Shown here one piece after another: positions 48,516-58,342 of a DNA stretch of 64,000 nucleotides (position 1 is its first letter; each line of letters starts with the position of its first letter). The notes below the pieces were generated by a model. The model ran no database searches, was not told the DNA's origin, and saw only the letters and a program-made list of their open reading frames with translations. The stretch spans positions 48,781 to 112,780 of the forward strand of contig CAIRXW010000017.1 in the NCBI GenBank assembly GCA_903882665.1, written 5' to 3'. This DNA is from an uncultured Chlorobiaceae bacterium. Its GTDB lineage: Bacteria; Bacteroidota; Chlorobiia; Chlorobiales; Chlorobiaceae. Made by a program: the position numbers and the translations under genes.

Positions 48516-50065
48516 ACACTCTCCTTCTCCGGGTATCCGGATATGTTTTCCTGCATATATTCTTTTATAAGATCCTTATCCGAAAAAAAATGTTTCCGTC
48601 CTGCAATCTCCTGATACTTTTCATGCCCTTTTCCTGCTACAAGAAGCACATCTCCCGATTTAAGCATCAAAACCGCCCTCCTGATGGCTTCCGCCCGATC
48701 GCTGATCCTCATATAACGATCGCCGATAATACCTTGCTCAATTTCATCAAGAATCACCTCTGGCTCTTCGTTGCGGGGATTGTCAGAGGTAATGATAACT
48801 TCATCGGCCATTTCGGAAGCAATTCGGCCCATTTCTGAACGCTTTGAGCGATCCCTGTTGCCGCCGCACCCGAAAACCACGACAAGACGGGAACCATCCG
48901 GCTTAAGCAGGCGCAAAGCTTCAAGCACCTTGCAAAGCGCATCCGGAGTATGAGCATAATCAACAAAAGCACACCATCCCTCACGGCTCACACCAATCCG
49001 CTCCATACGCCCCTCAACCGTCGATACCGCTGAGAGGGAGTCACATATCTCTTCATGAGCCAGCTTCATGCCCTCGCCGATTGCTGCTGCCTCAAGCACA
49101 TTCATGACATTGAAGCGCCCCGGAAGCCCGACCTGCATCGTCATATGTGCATCAGGGAAAGAGATATCAACCCGACTTGACGCCAGAGTACTCTCCAGAA
49201 CCTCTGCTTCAAAAATTTTGCTGCACGGGAGGATGGGCGAAGTCCCTTGCTGCATCGTACAACAGTATATTTTATCATGAGCTACGCGACCAGCCATCTG
49301 CGCAGCATAGGGGTCATCAATATTGAATACGGCAAAACCTTCAGGAGAAAGCTGGTCGAACAGTTGCTGCTTGGCAGCAGCGTACTCCTCCATGGATTCA
49401 TGAAAGTCAAGATGCTCCCTGGTCAGGTTGGTAAACAGTGCCGCATGAAAGCGGATGCCAAAAACCCTTTGGAGCACAAGGGCATGAGAGGAGACCTCCA
49501 TGACTGCCGCGCGGCATCCCGCATCCACCATCTGGCGGAAGAGAGCGTGCAGCCCATGAGCCTCCGGGGTGGTACGGTCAAGCGGTATATCAAGCTCGCC
49601 GATCTGGCAAAGATTGGTACCAATATACCCGGCAGGAATACCACAGGCGTTAAGCATTGCCGTTATCAGTTTTGCTGTCGTAGTTTTGCCGTTGGTACCG
49701 GTAACCCCGATAACCAGCAACTGGTCAGTTGCCTTTCCATAAAAAATCCGGGCAGCTTCAGCAAGGGCCTTTCGCGTATCAGAGACCTTGATGTAGCAGC
49801 ATGAGGTGGAGATATCAGGCGGAAATTCCTCACAGATAACCGCCACAGCGCCAAGCTCTATAGCTCTGCTGATAAAACGGGATCCATCTGTACAATAACC
49901 TTTTATCGCAACAAAAAGCGAACCAGGAACAACCTCTCTCGAATCACTGGTAACCAGGTGAATCACGCCGCTGCTCCAGCTTGTTCCCGTAAGCGCCAAA
50001 CAGCTAATTCCCTTGAGCAACATCTCCAGTTGCACCCCCTCACTATGCTCTCCTGATATACTCAT
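48506..50065 (-). CDS. murE: UDP-MurNAc-L-Ala-D-Glu--meso-diaminopimelate ligase
   Basis: Third ligase of the stem peptide. 519 residues: ATP loop VTGTNGKTTTAKL near residue 122, the substrate motif TSDNPRNEEP, in which DNPR points to meso-diaminopimelate rather than lysine as the added residue, and the C-terminal Mur domain ending VAGKGHEKYQ. ATG overlaps the ftsI stop (ATGA). Confidence 0.95.
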   Translation of the reverse strand: MSISGEHSEGVQLEMLLKGISCLALTGTSWSSGVIHLVTSDSREVVPGSLFVAIKGYCTDGSRFISRAIELGAVAVICEEFPPDISTSCCYIKVSDTRKALAEAARIFYGKATDQLLVIGVTGTNGKTTTAKLITAMLNACGIPAGYIGTNLCQIGELDIPLDRTTPEAHGLHALFRQMVDAGCRAAVMEVSSHALVLQRVFGIRFHAALFTNLTREHLDFHESMEEYAAAKQQLFDQLSPEGFAVFNIDDPYAAQMAGRVAHDKIYCCTMQQGTSPILPCSKIFEAEVLESTLASSRVDISFPDAHMTMQVGLPGRFNVMNVLEAAAIGEGMKLAHEEICDSLSAVSTVEGRMERIGVSREGWCAFVDYAHTPDALCKVLEALRLLKPDGSRLVVVFGCGGNRDRSKRSEMGRIASEMADEVIITSDNPRNEEPEVILDEIEQGIIGDRYMRISDRAEAIRRAVLMLKSGDVLLVAGKGHEKYQEIAGRKHFFSDKDLIKEYMQENISGYPEKESVCR

Positions 50066-52101
50066 GGAGCTTTCCTTTTGCTATTCCCTGAAGCAAGCAC
50101 CACCCTTATCATCTTCTTTTTTATAACCCTGCTGCCAGGTGCAATGCTCTGGCTCACAACCCCCCCCTCAAAATCTCCCGAATAATCCATCTCCAGATCA
50201 AGCCATTTTAACAGACGCCGGGCTTCACGCCCTTTAAGCCCCCGAAGTTCTGGCACAACCACCGTCACAATTGAATCAAGAAGTGACTTCTCCGTCGAGC
50301 GGATGGCAAGGTTTTTCTGCATCTCCTCCGAACAGGCGATTATTCTTGATGCAACGCCGGAAAAAACAGGAGCTGCAACAGTCGCGGCATAATAGGCCGT
50401 CCTTGGATTTTCAACGAGAACAATAATCGCATAACGGGGAGCCTCTACCGGATAATAGCCAACAAATGAAGAAACATAGACCGGGTTGGCATAGGAACGC
50501 TCTACTGCGCGCCTCGCCGTTCCGGTCTTGCCCGCAACAGTCACGCCCGGCACCGCTGCATTTTTTGCCGTTCCACTGTCAACGACAGCCTTGAAATACT
50601 CCTTTCCGAGATATCTTGCCGTTTCTGGAGAAACCACCCGCCTGACGTTTTCAGGAGTACTCTCCCGAACAACCTTGCCATCGGCATCAATAACCCTCTT
50701 TATGATATAGGGTTTCATTAAAACGCCATCATTGGCAATTGCCGCATAGGCCTGCACGATCTGCAGTGGAGTGGCCATAACCTGATAACCGTATCCCATC
50801 CAGGGAAGCGTGGTTCTGTCCCATTCAGCAAGAGGACGCACCATCCCCCGAGCCTCACCAACCAGTCCAACACCGGTTCTCTTGCCAAAGCCGAAATTCC
50901 TTGTATAGGCATTGAACTTCTCACTACCGATCTCCAAGGCCGTCTTGGCGGCGACAATATTGCTTGAAAACATGATTGCCTCCCGAAACGTTATGGTGCC
51001 GTAAGGCTCATGATCCCTGATCCTCAGGTTATAGATCGGCAGAACCCCATTATTGGCAAAAACCTTATCATCAGCTTTTCTTTTCAGCACTTCCGTTGCC
51101 GCAGCGGCCATGACCAGTTTGAACGTTGAACCTGGTTCATACATTTCGGTCACCGCACGGTTTCGTGAATTTTTTTCATTCCAGGTAGCTCTCCGATTCA
51201 GATCAAAAGCGGGATTGTTGGCCATGGCAAGAATCTCTCCGGTACGGACATCCATAACGATGCTTGCCGCAGCATCGGCATTGAACGTCGCAACCGCCTT
51301 TGCAAGTTCATCTTCAACAATACTTTGAATATTTCCATCGATAGTCAACTGTACCGTATTGCCTTTTATCGCATCCTGCTGCTCGGCATCAGGCGCTGGA
51401 TAACGGATGCCGGTAGCCGATCGTTGGAAAATTCTCGTGCCGTCCCGCCCTCTCAACTCCTTGTCAAGCTGCAATTCGAGACCGCTGCTACCACCGGTTT
51501 CGCTTGTTGCGCTCCCAATGGATCCAAGCACCTGAGCAGCAACATTCAGGTAATAACGCTGCTGCTGACGGTCATACCATACACCGGGAATTTTTTTCTG
51601 CATAAACTGCATAAGCGGCAAAGCTTTTGCCACAGATATTTTGCGGCCAAGCACCACCACACCTTTGCGACGACTCAGTTGTTGAAGACAAACCGACCTG
51701 TCGAGCCCCAGATAGCGGGAAAACAGGGTCGCAACTGCACCTGAATTATCGTATATTTTCTGCTTTTTGCTTTTACTGAAATTTACAGGCTTGCCGTTTT
51801 TATCAAAAAGAGGGGTATTGCGGACAATCAAAGGGTCAGCATAGAAAGAGATCGATTCGATACTTTCCGCCAGCATCCGTGAATGGCGGTCAAGAATAGC
51901 GCCCCGCTGGGCACGCTCAGTGACCACCCGCTCATACTGTTTCGCCGCTTTTTGGTGGTATTTTCCGGCATTGACCACCTGAATACTGAGCAGCATCCCG
52001 ATAATAGCGACAATAAAGATCGAAAAAACAGCAACGACAATACCAAGCCGCTTGCCGAACTCCCGATCGTCCGGCCTCCTGATCTGCGGCTTATCATTCA
52101 T
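50062..52101 (-). CDS. ftsI: Penicillin-binding protein 3 / FtsI with PASTA domain
   Basis: Septal transpeptidase. 679 residues: N-terminal membrane helix (VVAVFSIFIVAIIGMLLSI), pedestal domain with ERGxIxDR-like QRGAILDRHSRMLAES, then the transpeptidase with SxxK (EPGSTFKL, about residue 325), SxN (MFSSNIVAA, about 380) and KTGTA (about 526). From about residue 610 a C-terminal PASTA domain (VVVPELRGLKGREARRLL) follows. Starts with ATGA overlap to ftsL. Confidence 0.94.
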   Translation of the reverse strand: MNDKPQIRRPDDREFGKRLGIVVAVFSIFIVAIIGMLLSIQVVNAGKYHQKAAKQYERVVTERAQRGAILDRHSRMLAESIESISFYADPLIVRNTPLFDKNGKPVNFSKSKKQKIYDNSGAVATLFSRYLGLDRSVCLQQLSRRKGVVVLGRKISVAKALPLMQFMQKKIPGVWYDRQQQRYYLNVAAQVLGSIGSATSETGGSSGLELQLDKELRGRDGTRIFQRSATGIRYPAPDAEQQDAIKGNTVQLTIDGNIQSIVEDELAKAVATFNADAAASIVMDVRTGEILAMANNPAFDLNRRATWNEKNSRNRAVTEMYEPGSTFKLVMAAAATEVLKRKADDKVFANNGVLPIYNLRIRDHEPYGTITFREAIMFSSNIVAAKTALEIGSEKFNAYTRNFGFGKRTGVGLVGEARGMVRPLAEWDRTTLPWMGYGYQVMATPLQIVQAYAAIANDGVLMKPYIIKRVIDADGKVVRESTPENVRRVVSPETARYLGKEYFKAVVDSGTAKNAAVPGVTVAGKTGTARRAVERSYANPVYVSSFVGYYPVEAPRYAIIVLVENPRTAYYAATVAAPVFSGVASRIIACSEEMQKNLAIRSTEKSLLDSIVTVVVPELRGLKGREARRLLKWLDLEMDYSGDFEGGVVSQSIAPGSRVIKKKMIRVVLASGNSKRKAP

Positions 52102-52535
52102 GGCTCAAGCTCAACAGGAGAGATGCTTGAGGATACAAGTCCAAGAACAGATGCATCTTGAGCAATATTACGAATACTATGCAGCTCATCCATTTTGAGT
52201 TCCTGTGACGTTATGACACTGGAGGTCATCTGTATCTGCTCCCTGAGCCTTTCATTCTGCAGTGCAAGATTGTTGATGGCAAGATTGTTATTTGTCTGGA
52301 TAAGAATAATCCCCACCCCGGCCAGAATGTACAAAAAAGAGCTCGGGCGCAACAACGAAACGATATCGAACTCAAGCGTATTGCTGACAAACTCCCTGAA
52401 CCCTGAATCCTGCCGACCCTGAACCTCTTGAGAACGTTCGGCAACCGGCTGCTCGCCAAACATTTTTTTCCCAAAGCCCTTGATATGCCGTAAAATCTTA
52501 TGCAAAAAAAGGCTAACCGCATTACGGGCGTCCAC
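52098..52535 (-). CDS. ftsL: Cell division protein FtsL-like
   Basis: Small bitopic divisome protein, about 145 residues: one membrane helix near the middle (SSFLYILAGVGIILIQ) followed by a leucine-zipper-like coiled coil (NNNLAINNLALQNERLREQI). I chose GTG 52535 because GGGAGG lies five bases before it; an in-frame TTG at 52562 would overlap rsmH by 41 bp. The sequence is poorly conserved; position between rsmH and ftsI and topology carry the assignment. Confidence 0.8.
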   Translation of the reverse strand: MDARNAVSLFLHKILRHIKGFGKKMFGEQPVAERSQEVQGRQDSGFREFVSNTLEFDIVSLLRPSSFLYILAGVGIILIQTNNNLAINNLALQNERLREQIQMTSSVITSQELKMDELHSIRNIAQDASVLGLVSSSISPVELEP

Positions 52536-53520
52536 TGCAACCTCCCTGAGAATTTTTTTCAATAACCCTTAATTTCGCGCTTCTTGCCCTTGAGTTTAAC
52601 GCTATCTCCTGCTGGGAAGCAATCAGAGGCTTCCGGGTAACAGGGGTAACCGATCCCCATGCAAGAGGCTCCCTCAAACCAACCCCTTTGGGCCCCCAGT
52701 CGCTCCGGGCTTTTTCGGCAAAAACCCTTTTTACGATTCTGTCCTCAAGAGAGTGATAGCTGATGACCGCCATCCGGCCATGCTCATCAAGGCGATCAAT
52801 CCCGTCATAAAGCGCCCGACTGAGAACATCAAGTTCAGCGTTCACCTCAATTCTCAATGCCTGAAACACCCTTGACAGCGTCTTGATCACTCGCTCTCCG
52901 CCATGCGCATTGCCACGAATAATATCAGCAAGCTCCCTGGTGCTGCTGACTGACCCATTATTCTGGCGATACGCAACAATGGCCCTTGCAATACTACGGC
53001 TCCTGGGCTCTTCCCCATATCGGTAAAAAAGCCTCGCCAGTTGCTGCTCATCATAAGAATTGACAATATCACCAGCACTTACGGATGCATTACTATCCAT
53101 CCTCATATCAAGCGGCCCCTCGCTCATATAACTGAACCCCCGTTCCGCCGTGTCAATCTGATAGGATGAAACCCCAAGATCGAGCAGTATCCCGGTAACC
53201 TTCGGCTCCACCCCTCTTTGGCTGCAAACCCTTGTAATGATCTGTCCAATATCAAGGAAATTTCCTTTAACAAGAACGACCCGGGCATCATACTCTCCGA
53301 GCTTTTCGCACGCCTTCCTTAATGCAGCTTCATCCTGGTCAATCCCGATCAGCAGCGATCCTTCAAGAAAACCAGCATCGCGAAGCGAACGCAGCATCGC
53401 CAGAGAGTGGCCACCGCCACCAAGAGTCCCGTCGACATAAATGCCGGGTTTTCTGACCAGGAATGCAACAATTTCGGCCACAAGCACCGGATCGTGAAAT
53501 ATATCTCGCGTTATAGCCAT
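52522..53520 (-). CDS. rsmH: 16S rRNA (cytosine(1402)-N(4))-methyltransferase
   Basis: SAM-dependent enzyme (MraW) that methylates C1402 in the decoding centre. 332 residues; seen: VDGTLGGGGHS near residue 32 (SAM binding), GILLDLGVSSYQID and the C-terminal SYHSLEDRIVKRVF motif. ATG 53520 overlaps the mraZ stop (TGATG). Second gene of the dcw cluster. Confidence 0.95.
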   Translation of the reverse strand: MAITRDIFHDPVLVAEIVAFLVRKPGIYVDGTLGGGGHSLAMLRSLRDAGFLEGSLLIGIDQDEAALRKACEKLGEYDARVVLVKGNFLDIGQIITRVCSQRGVEPKVTGILLDLGVSSYQIDTAERGFSYMSEGPLDMRMDSNASVSAGDIVNSYDEQQLARLFYRYGEEPRSRSIARAIVAYRQNNGSVSSTRELADIIRGNAHGGERVIKTLSRVFQALRIEVNAELDVLSRALYDGIDRLDEHGRMAVISYHSLEDRIVKRVFAEKARSDWGPKGVGLREPLAWGSVTPVTRKPLIASQQEIALNSRARSAKLRVIEKNSQGGCSGRP

Positions 53521-53987
53521 CAAAAGTACCTGCTTGCAAGAGATGCAAAACGAGCGGCACTCTCCTGCAAGAGAGTAGACAGGCGCTCAGGATCCCAAAT
53601 AATCATTTTCGTATCAGCCCCGATAATCATCACATCCTTTGTTATACCAGCATGCTCAAGAAACTCTCTTGACAGTGCAACCCTGCCTTGACGATCCAGC
53701 TCGACCGTTTCAAGACTTTCGTACATCAAGGTCTTCAGCAGGCGCTCTTCAGGGTTAAAATCCGAAAGTCCGGAAATCGACTTCCTCATGCCAGCCCAGA
53801 CAAACGGCTCATACAGTTCAATGGAGCGATCAGGTGCCTTCAAAATATACAGCTCCACAATCTCCGCAACCACTTCTCCACCAGCCACCGAAACGACAGG
53901 CTCGAACTTCCGACGAAACCTCGCAGGAATCATCAGTCGCCCTTTCTCATCAACGGAATGCCTCTCTTTTCCTATAAAGCCCGCCAT
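53520..53987 (-). CDS. mraZ: Transcriptional regulator MraZ
   Basis: Cluster regulator of the AbrB-like fold. ATG 53987 gives 155 residues that start MAGFIGKERHSVDEKGRLMI; two MraZ repeats follow, the second with ETVELDRQGRVALSREF. It binds direct repeats upstream of its own gene; such repeats are present here. First gene of the cluster, followed by rsmH with a one-base overlap. Confidence 0.93.
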   Translation of the reverse strand: MAGFIGKERHSVDEKGRLMIPARFRRKFEPVVSVAGGEVVAEIVELYILKAPDRSIELYEPFVWAGMRKSISGLSDFNPEERLLKTLMYESLETVELDRQGRVALSREFLEHAGITKDVMIIGADTKMIIWDPERLSTLLQESAARFASLASRYF

Positions 53988-54094
53988 GATGGCAACCCCG
54001 TTAATTCCTGTTGTGCAGATCCGCAGAGTAAACAGACGTTTTTTACACCTTCTGAGGGAAAGAAAACACTCAAAAAACAAGCAGGCATACAAAG

Positions 54095-54124
54095 ACCACC
54101 CATTTTTTACCACTTTCCGCCACT
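54095..54124 (-). promoter_or_regulatory. Possible MraZ operator repeats upstream of mraZ
   Basis: Minus strand shows GTGGC, GTGGT and ATGGG beginning at 54124, 54114 and 54104, with a 10-bp period and AAAGTGG included. Short TGG direct repeats at helical spacing are what MraZ binds in other bacteria. They lie about 110-140 bp before the mraZ start. Spacing seen; binding inferred. Confidence 0.5.
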
Positions 54125-54199
54125 ATAAAATGTATAAAAAAGGATGCACTAAAAAAATATTAGTCTATTTTAATACTTCAATTGAAAAAGATTTTTTTA

Positions 54200-54745
54200 A
54201 TGATCGAGAGCCCCATGAAAACAGACGCGAAAGAGATCGTCATCGATGGATATAACCTGATCCACAAGCTCTATCCATCCCCGACCTCAGCCTCACTCGA
54301 TCTTCTGCGCCAGAAAACCGAAAAACAACTTCTCTGTTTTCAGCAGGAAAAACGGTGCTCTGTCACGATTGTATACGATGGTAAAGGAAGTCACAAAGAG
54401 TGCGCTTTTGGAGCGCCATTGCACATTGTTTTTACTCCAGCCGCAAAAAGTGCCGACCTCTGGATCATTGATTACGTAAAGTCGTTGAACACAAAGGTAA
54501 AAATGGTTACTATTGTGAGTTCGGATGATGAAATCAGACGGTACACAACAGCATTCGGTGCCAGATGCATAAAGTCTGAGGTATTTGCACTGCAACTGAA
54601 CGAGATTACCTCTGCTGTTACCACCAATAACCCGAACGAGCGCTCCCTGCGCATGACGACCAAAGAAAAAAAAGGTAACGCAGAATTGCTGAGCGATCGG
54701 GAAGTGGCCCGATGGATGAGGCTTTTCACCCACGAAAATTATTAG
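54200..54745 (+). CDS. NYN-domain (YacP-like) predicted RNase
   Basis: PIN-like nuclease fold of the NYN/YacP family. 181 residues; conserved acidic positions are visible in VIDGYNLIHKL, VYDGKGSH, VSSDDEIRRYT, and a late SDREVARWMRLF. Bacillus YacP (Rae1) cuts mRNA on the ribosome; a role here is inference. ATG 54200 is chosen over an in-frame TTG upstream. Divergent from mraZ. Confidence 0.8.
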   Translation: MIESPMKTDAKEIVIDGYNLIHKLYPSPTSASLDLLRQKTEKQLLCFQQEKRCSVTIVYDGKGSHKECAFGAPLHIVFTPAAKSADLWIIDYVKSLNTKVKMVTIVSSDDEIRRYTTAFGARCIKSEVFALQLNEITSAVTTNNPNERSLRMTTKEKKGNAELLSDREVARWMRLFTHENY

Positions 54746-54815
54746 CAAGAACACGACTCATTTTCTCTATACTCTCGTGTTCGATAACAACGCTTCACTC
54801 TTAACCTCCGTCATT

Positions 54816-55145
54816 ATGATGTCCGACAGCACCATTACCAATAGAGCGCATTGGCAGGAACTTGACGAATGGAGAAAAAAAATTGATACCCTTGATCAGC
54901 AATTATCCTCTTTGCTCTGCGAACGACTGCATTGCGCTCAAAATATCAGCTCACTGAAATCAATAATCGGAGAGCAGGTACTCCAGCCTGAGCGGGAAAA
55001 AGAGGTATTGAACAATGTTCTGAACCATGCCGACTCGCCCCTGAAAGCCCACGCACTGGAAAAAATCTATCAATGCATCATTGAAGAGACCAGGCTGTTT
55101 CAACATGAGTGGAAAAACAGCCAGCCAGGAATCCCGGCCAGCTAA
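54816..55145 (+). CDS. Chorismate mutase, AroQ type
   Basis: 109-residue all-helical protein; ELDEWRKKIDTLDQQLSSLL and the later CERLHCAQNISSLKS match the AroQ fold (Arg, Lys and Glu at the active-site positions). It turns chorismate into prephenate for Phe/Tyr. No fused dehydratase or dehydrogenase. ATG 54816 follows 70 bp after the NYN gene; 15 bp separate it from mltG. Confidence 0.82.
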   Translation: MMSDSTITNRAHWQELDEWRKKIDTLDQQLSSLLCERLHCAQNISSLKSIIGEQVLQPEREKEVLNNVLNHADSPLKAHALEKIYQCIIEETRLFQHEWKNSQPGIPAS

Positions 55146-55160
55146 ACGAGCTCTCTTGCT

Positions 55161-56171
55161 ATGGCATCAAAAAAAACGTTCCTGCGGAACCCGCTTATCG
55201 TCAGCATGGCCCTTCTGCTGATGGCATTGGCATGCTTTTTATTTCTGCCTGGCCTCAATACAGCATCCAGTACAACCAGCCTGATTGTTCACAGAAATAT
55301 GGGCGTCAAAGCCATTGTGGATGAATTATACCGAAACGGCACCATCAACCGTAAATGGCCGGCAATCGTAACGGTAAGCATTATTCCAAGACTTCACCAT
55401 ATCAAGCCGGGAAGGTATACCATTGAGCCGGGAATGTCGAATTTCATGCTTATGTACTACCTCCATGCGCATCGCCAGGATGAGGTTCGTGTCACGCTCC
55501 CCGAAGGGCTCGATATCGGCAGGGTTGCCCACATCCTGTCGCGAAACCTTGACTTCGACTCCACCGCGTTCATGACTGCCGCATCCAGCCCCAGCCTGCT
55601 TGTGAGACGCGGCATTATGGCAAAAAATGCTGAAGGCTACCTGCTTCCCGGAACTTATGACTTTGCCTGGGCAAGCTCCCCTGAGGAGGCCGTCGGATTT
55701 CTGATCGGACGATTCCGTCATTTCTATACCGACAGCCTGAAAAGCGTGACGGCCACAAGGGGGTTGAACGAAACCGGGTTACTGACCCTCGCCTCCATTG
55801 TTGAATCCGAAACCCCGCTGAACCGCGAAAAAAATATTGTCGCAAGGGTCTATCTTAACCGTCTGAAAAAAAAGATGCGGCTGCAGGCGGATCCAACCGT
55901 ACAGTATGCCCTTGGAGGCGCTGCCCGCCGACTCTATTACAAAGACCTTGCTGCCGACTCCCCCTACAACACCTATCGCCATACCGGACTTCCTCCAGGC
56001 CCTATCTGCAACCCTGGCACAGCCTCAATTCTCGCGGTACTGAAACCTGCAGAAAACAACTTCCTCTACTTTGTTGCAACCGGAAAAGGAGGACATTACT
56101 TTGCCGAATCGCTTGCGGAGCATAACGCAAACATAAAAAAATACAAAAGCGCCCTGAACGAAGCGAAGTAA
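55161..56171 (+). CDS. mltG: Endolytic transglycosylase MltG
   Basis: Inner-membrane YceG-family enzyme that cuts nascent glycan strands and sets their length. 336 residues: one N-terminal membrane helix (MALLLMALACFLFLPGL), LysM-like part, then the catalytic glutamate in LASIVESETPLNREK (about residue 218) and LQADPTVQYALG; NPGTASILAVLKPA ends the domain. Follows the chorismate mutase gene. Confidence 0.92.
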   Translation: MASKKTFLRNPLIVSMALLLMALACFLFLPGLNTASSTTSLIVHRNMGVKAIVDELYRNGTINRKWPAIVTVSIIPRLHHIKPGRYTIEPGMSNFMLMYYLHAHRQDEVRVTLPEGLDIGRVAHILSRNLDFDSTAFMTAASSPSLLVRRGIMAKNAEGYLLPGTYDFAWASSPEEAVGFLIGRFRHFYTDSLKSVTATRGLNETGLLTLASIVESETPLNREKNIVARVYLNRLKKKMRLQADPTVQYALGGAARRLYYKDLAADSPYNTYRHTGLPPGPICNPGTASILAVLKPAENNFLYFVATGKGGHYFAESLAEHNANIKKYKSALNEAK

Positions 56172-56196
56172 GGGAGAGATACCTGTAACCACCTTG

Positions 56197-56225
56197 TTGA
56201 GGAGATTAATAATATTGCCTATAAT
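56197..56225 (+). promoter_or_regulatory. Promoter of pgk
   Basis: -35 TTGAGG (56197-56202), 17 bp, -10 TATAAT (56220-56225, perfect consensus), about 44 bases before the pgk ATG. Confidence 0.65.
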
Positions 56226-56269
56226 GCAACACGGAAGTCAATCATTTTTTCACAAAATCATCCATAGCA

Positions 56270-57463
56270 ATGCAGAAAAAGAGCCTGTCTGACATATCAA
56301 TTCAAGGAAAACGGGTATTGATGCGCGTTGATTTCAACGTTCCACTCGACAGCAGCAAAAAGATTACCGACGACAAAAGAATCGTGGAATCCCTTCCTTC
56401 CATCAGAAAAGTAGTGGAGAGCGGGGGGCGCCTTATTTTGATGTCACACCTTGGAAGACCGAAAGGCAAAGTAAATGCGGAGTACTCGCTTGCCCCCGTG
56501 GCCTCAAGACTTTCAGAACTGCTCGATTGCCCGGTCACCATGGCAAAGGATTGCGTCGGTACCGAGGTGATGCAGCAAGTGCTTGCACTGCAGGACGGAG
56601 AGGTTCTGCTGCTTGAAAACCTCAGATTTCACCCTGAAGAAGAGGCTAATGACGCCGATTTTTCAAGGGAGCTTGCCTCACTTGGCGAGGTCTACGTCAA
56701 CGACGCATTCGGCACCGCACACCGCGCCCATGCCTCCACGGAAGGCATTACACACTACGTTCAGACTGCCGTCGCCGGTTTTCTGATAGAGAGGGAGCTC
56801 CTCTATCTTGGAAAAGCGCTGCAGGAACCCGAACGGCCTTTTGTAGCTATCCTTGGTGGCTCAAAAATTTCAGGCAAAATAGATGTCCTCGAAAACCTTT
56901 TCAAAAAGGTCGATACCGTCCTGATCGGCGGCGCCATGGTCTTCACCTTCTTCAAAGCCATGGGTTACGAAACCGGCAACTCTCTGGTTGAAGAGAGCAA
57001 GATTGAACTGGCACTGAAAATTCTCGAAGAGGCAAAAGCCAAAGGCATCAAATTGCTTCTCCCCTCAGATGTCATTGTTGCGGCTGAAATTTCAGCAACT
57101 GCCGCCTTCCACGCGGAGATGGTCACCGCCATACCTGAAGGGATGATCGGCCTCGATATCGGCCCTCTTACCGCAGAAGCATATCGGAACGAAATACTTT
57201 CCGCACGCACCGTGCTCTGGAACGGCCCAATGGGCGTCTTTGAAATAGACAATTTCGCGGCAGGCACCATGGCCGTCGCCAAAGCGATGGCTGAAGCAAC
57301 CGCGAAAGGAGCCACAACCATTATCGGTGGAGGCGACTCCGCAGCAGCAGTAGCAAAAGCGGGTCTGGCACAGGAGATGACCCATATTTCAACCGGAGGT
57401 GGAGCAAGCCTTGAATTCCTTGAAGGCAAGGAACTCCCTGGTATCGCCGCCCTGAACGATTGA
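56270..57463 (+). CDS. pgk: Phosphoglycerate kinase
   Basis: Glycolysis/gluconeogenesis enzyme (1,3-bisphosphoglycerate + ADP to 3-phosphoglycerate + ATP). 397 residues: RVDFNVPLD near residue 17, [10 protein letters not shown] near 57, [11 protein letters not shown] near 199 and the C-terminal GGGDSAAAV. Normal length. Own promoter in front; rhomboid gene 4 bp behind. Confidence 0.97.
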   Translation: MQKKSLSDISIQGKRVLMRVDFNVPLDSSKKITDDKRIVESLPSIRKVVESGGRLILMSHLGRPKGKVNAEYSLAPVASRLSELLDCPVTMAKDCVGTEVMQQVLALQDGEVLLLENLRFHPEEEANDADFSRELASLGEVYVNDAFGTAHRAHASTEGITHYVQTAVAGFLIERELLYLGKALQEPERPFVAILGGSKISGKIDVLENLFKKVDTVLIGGAMVFTFFKAMGYETGNSLVEESKIELALKILEEAKAKGIKLLLPSDVIVAAEISATAAFHAEMVTAIPEGMIGLDIGPLTAEAYRNEILSARTVLWNGPMGVFEIDNFAAGTMAVAKAMAEATAKGATTIIGGGDSAAAVAKAGLAQEMTHISTGGGASLEFLEGKELPGIAALND

Positions 57464-57467
57464 ACTA

Positions 57468-58286
57468 ATGAACTACTCCAACCAGCCATACAGTCCCGGG
57501 GGCTTTTCGTTTATGCCCCCGGCGATCAAAACCATTATCCTCATCAATGTTGCAGTTTTTTTTCTGCAATTCTTCACTCCGTTTGGAGCAATGATTCAAA
57601 ACCTTGGCGCACTCTGGCCTGTCGGCTCCGAAAACTTCCGACTCTGGCAGCCGGTGACCTACATGTTTCTGCACGGCGGGGGCACGCACCTCTTCTTCAA
57701 CATGTTCGCCCTCTGGATGTTCGGAGCTGAAATAGAAAATCAGTGGGGAACACGGGAATTCAACATCTACTACTTTACCTGCGGTATCGGCGCTGCGGCC
57801 ATCAACCTTCTGGCGACCATAGGCGATCCCTATCCAACCGTCGGCGCTTCCGGAGCCATTTATGGAGTCCTGCTTGCTTTCGGCATGATGTTCCCCAATC
57901 GCTACATCTTTCTCTATTTCCTCTTCCCCGTCAAGGCAAAATATTTTATTGCCGGCTATGCGCTTATCGAGTTTTTCTCCGGCCTCAACAGCCGCACGAT
58001 GGGAAGCGGCAGCGACATTGCCCATTTCGCCCACCTTGGCGGCATGTTGATCGGCTTTATCTTCATCACCATCAAACGGGCAGAGTGGTCATTTGCCGGA
58101 CTCTTCAGCAAATTCCGTCCATCCGGTAAAAAAAGAAGCGGCCCGCGTCTGCATACCCAAAACAGGGTGGCGCCACCGGTTTCAGAAGCCGAAATCAACG
58201 CTATACTCGACAAAATTTCCGAGCGTGGCTATAGCTCACTGACCGCAGAAGAGCGACGTAAACTGCTCAAGGCTGGCGGGAAATAG
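57468..58286 (+). CDS. Rhomboid-family intramembrane serine protease
   Basis: 272 residues with six hydrophobic segments. Seen: WQPVTYMFLHGG (first loop), the catalytic serine in GASGAIYGVLLAFG near residue 127 and the histidine in HFAHLGGMLIGF near 184, giving the Ser-His dyad. The C-terminal tail is soluble and basic (RPSGKKRSGPR) with a helical end. Substrate unknown. Translated right after pgk. Confidence 0.88.
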   Translation: MNYSNQPYSPGGFSFMPPAIKTIILINVAVFFLQFFTPFGAMIQNLGALWPVGSENFRLWQPVTYMFLHGGGTHLFFNMFALWMFGAEIENQWGTREFNIYYFTCGIGAAAINLLATIGDPYPTVGASGAIYGVLLAFGMMFPNRYIFLYFLFPVKAKYFIAGYALIEFFSGLNSRTMGSGSDIAHFAHLGGMLIGFIFITIKRAEWSFAGLFSKFRPSGKKRSGPRLHTQNRVAPPVSEAEINAILDKISERGYSSLTAEERRKLLKAGGK

Positions 58287-58342
58287 TGTTGGAACAAGAT
58301 GAATACTACCGGCTATGAAAAAAAGGACAACAACATTAAGCG

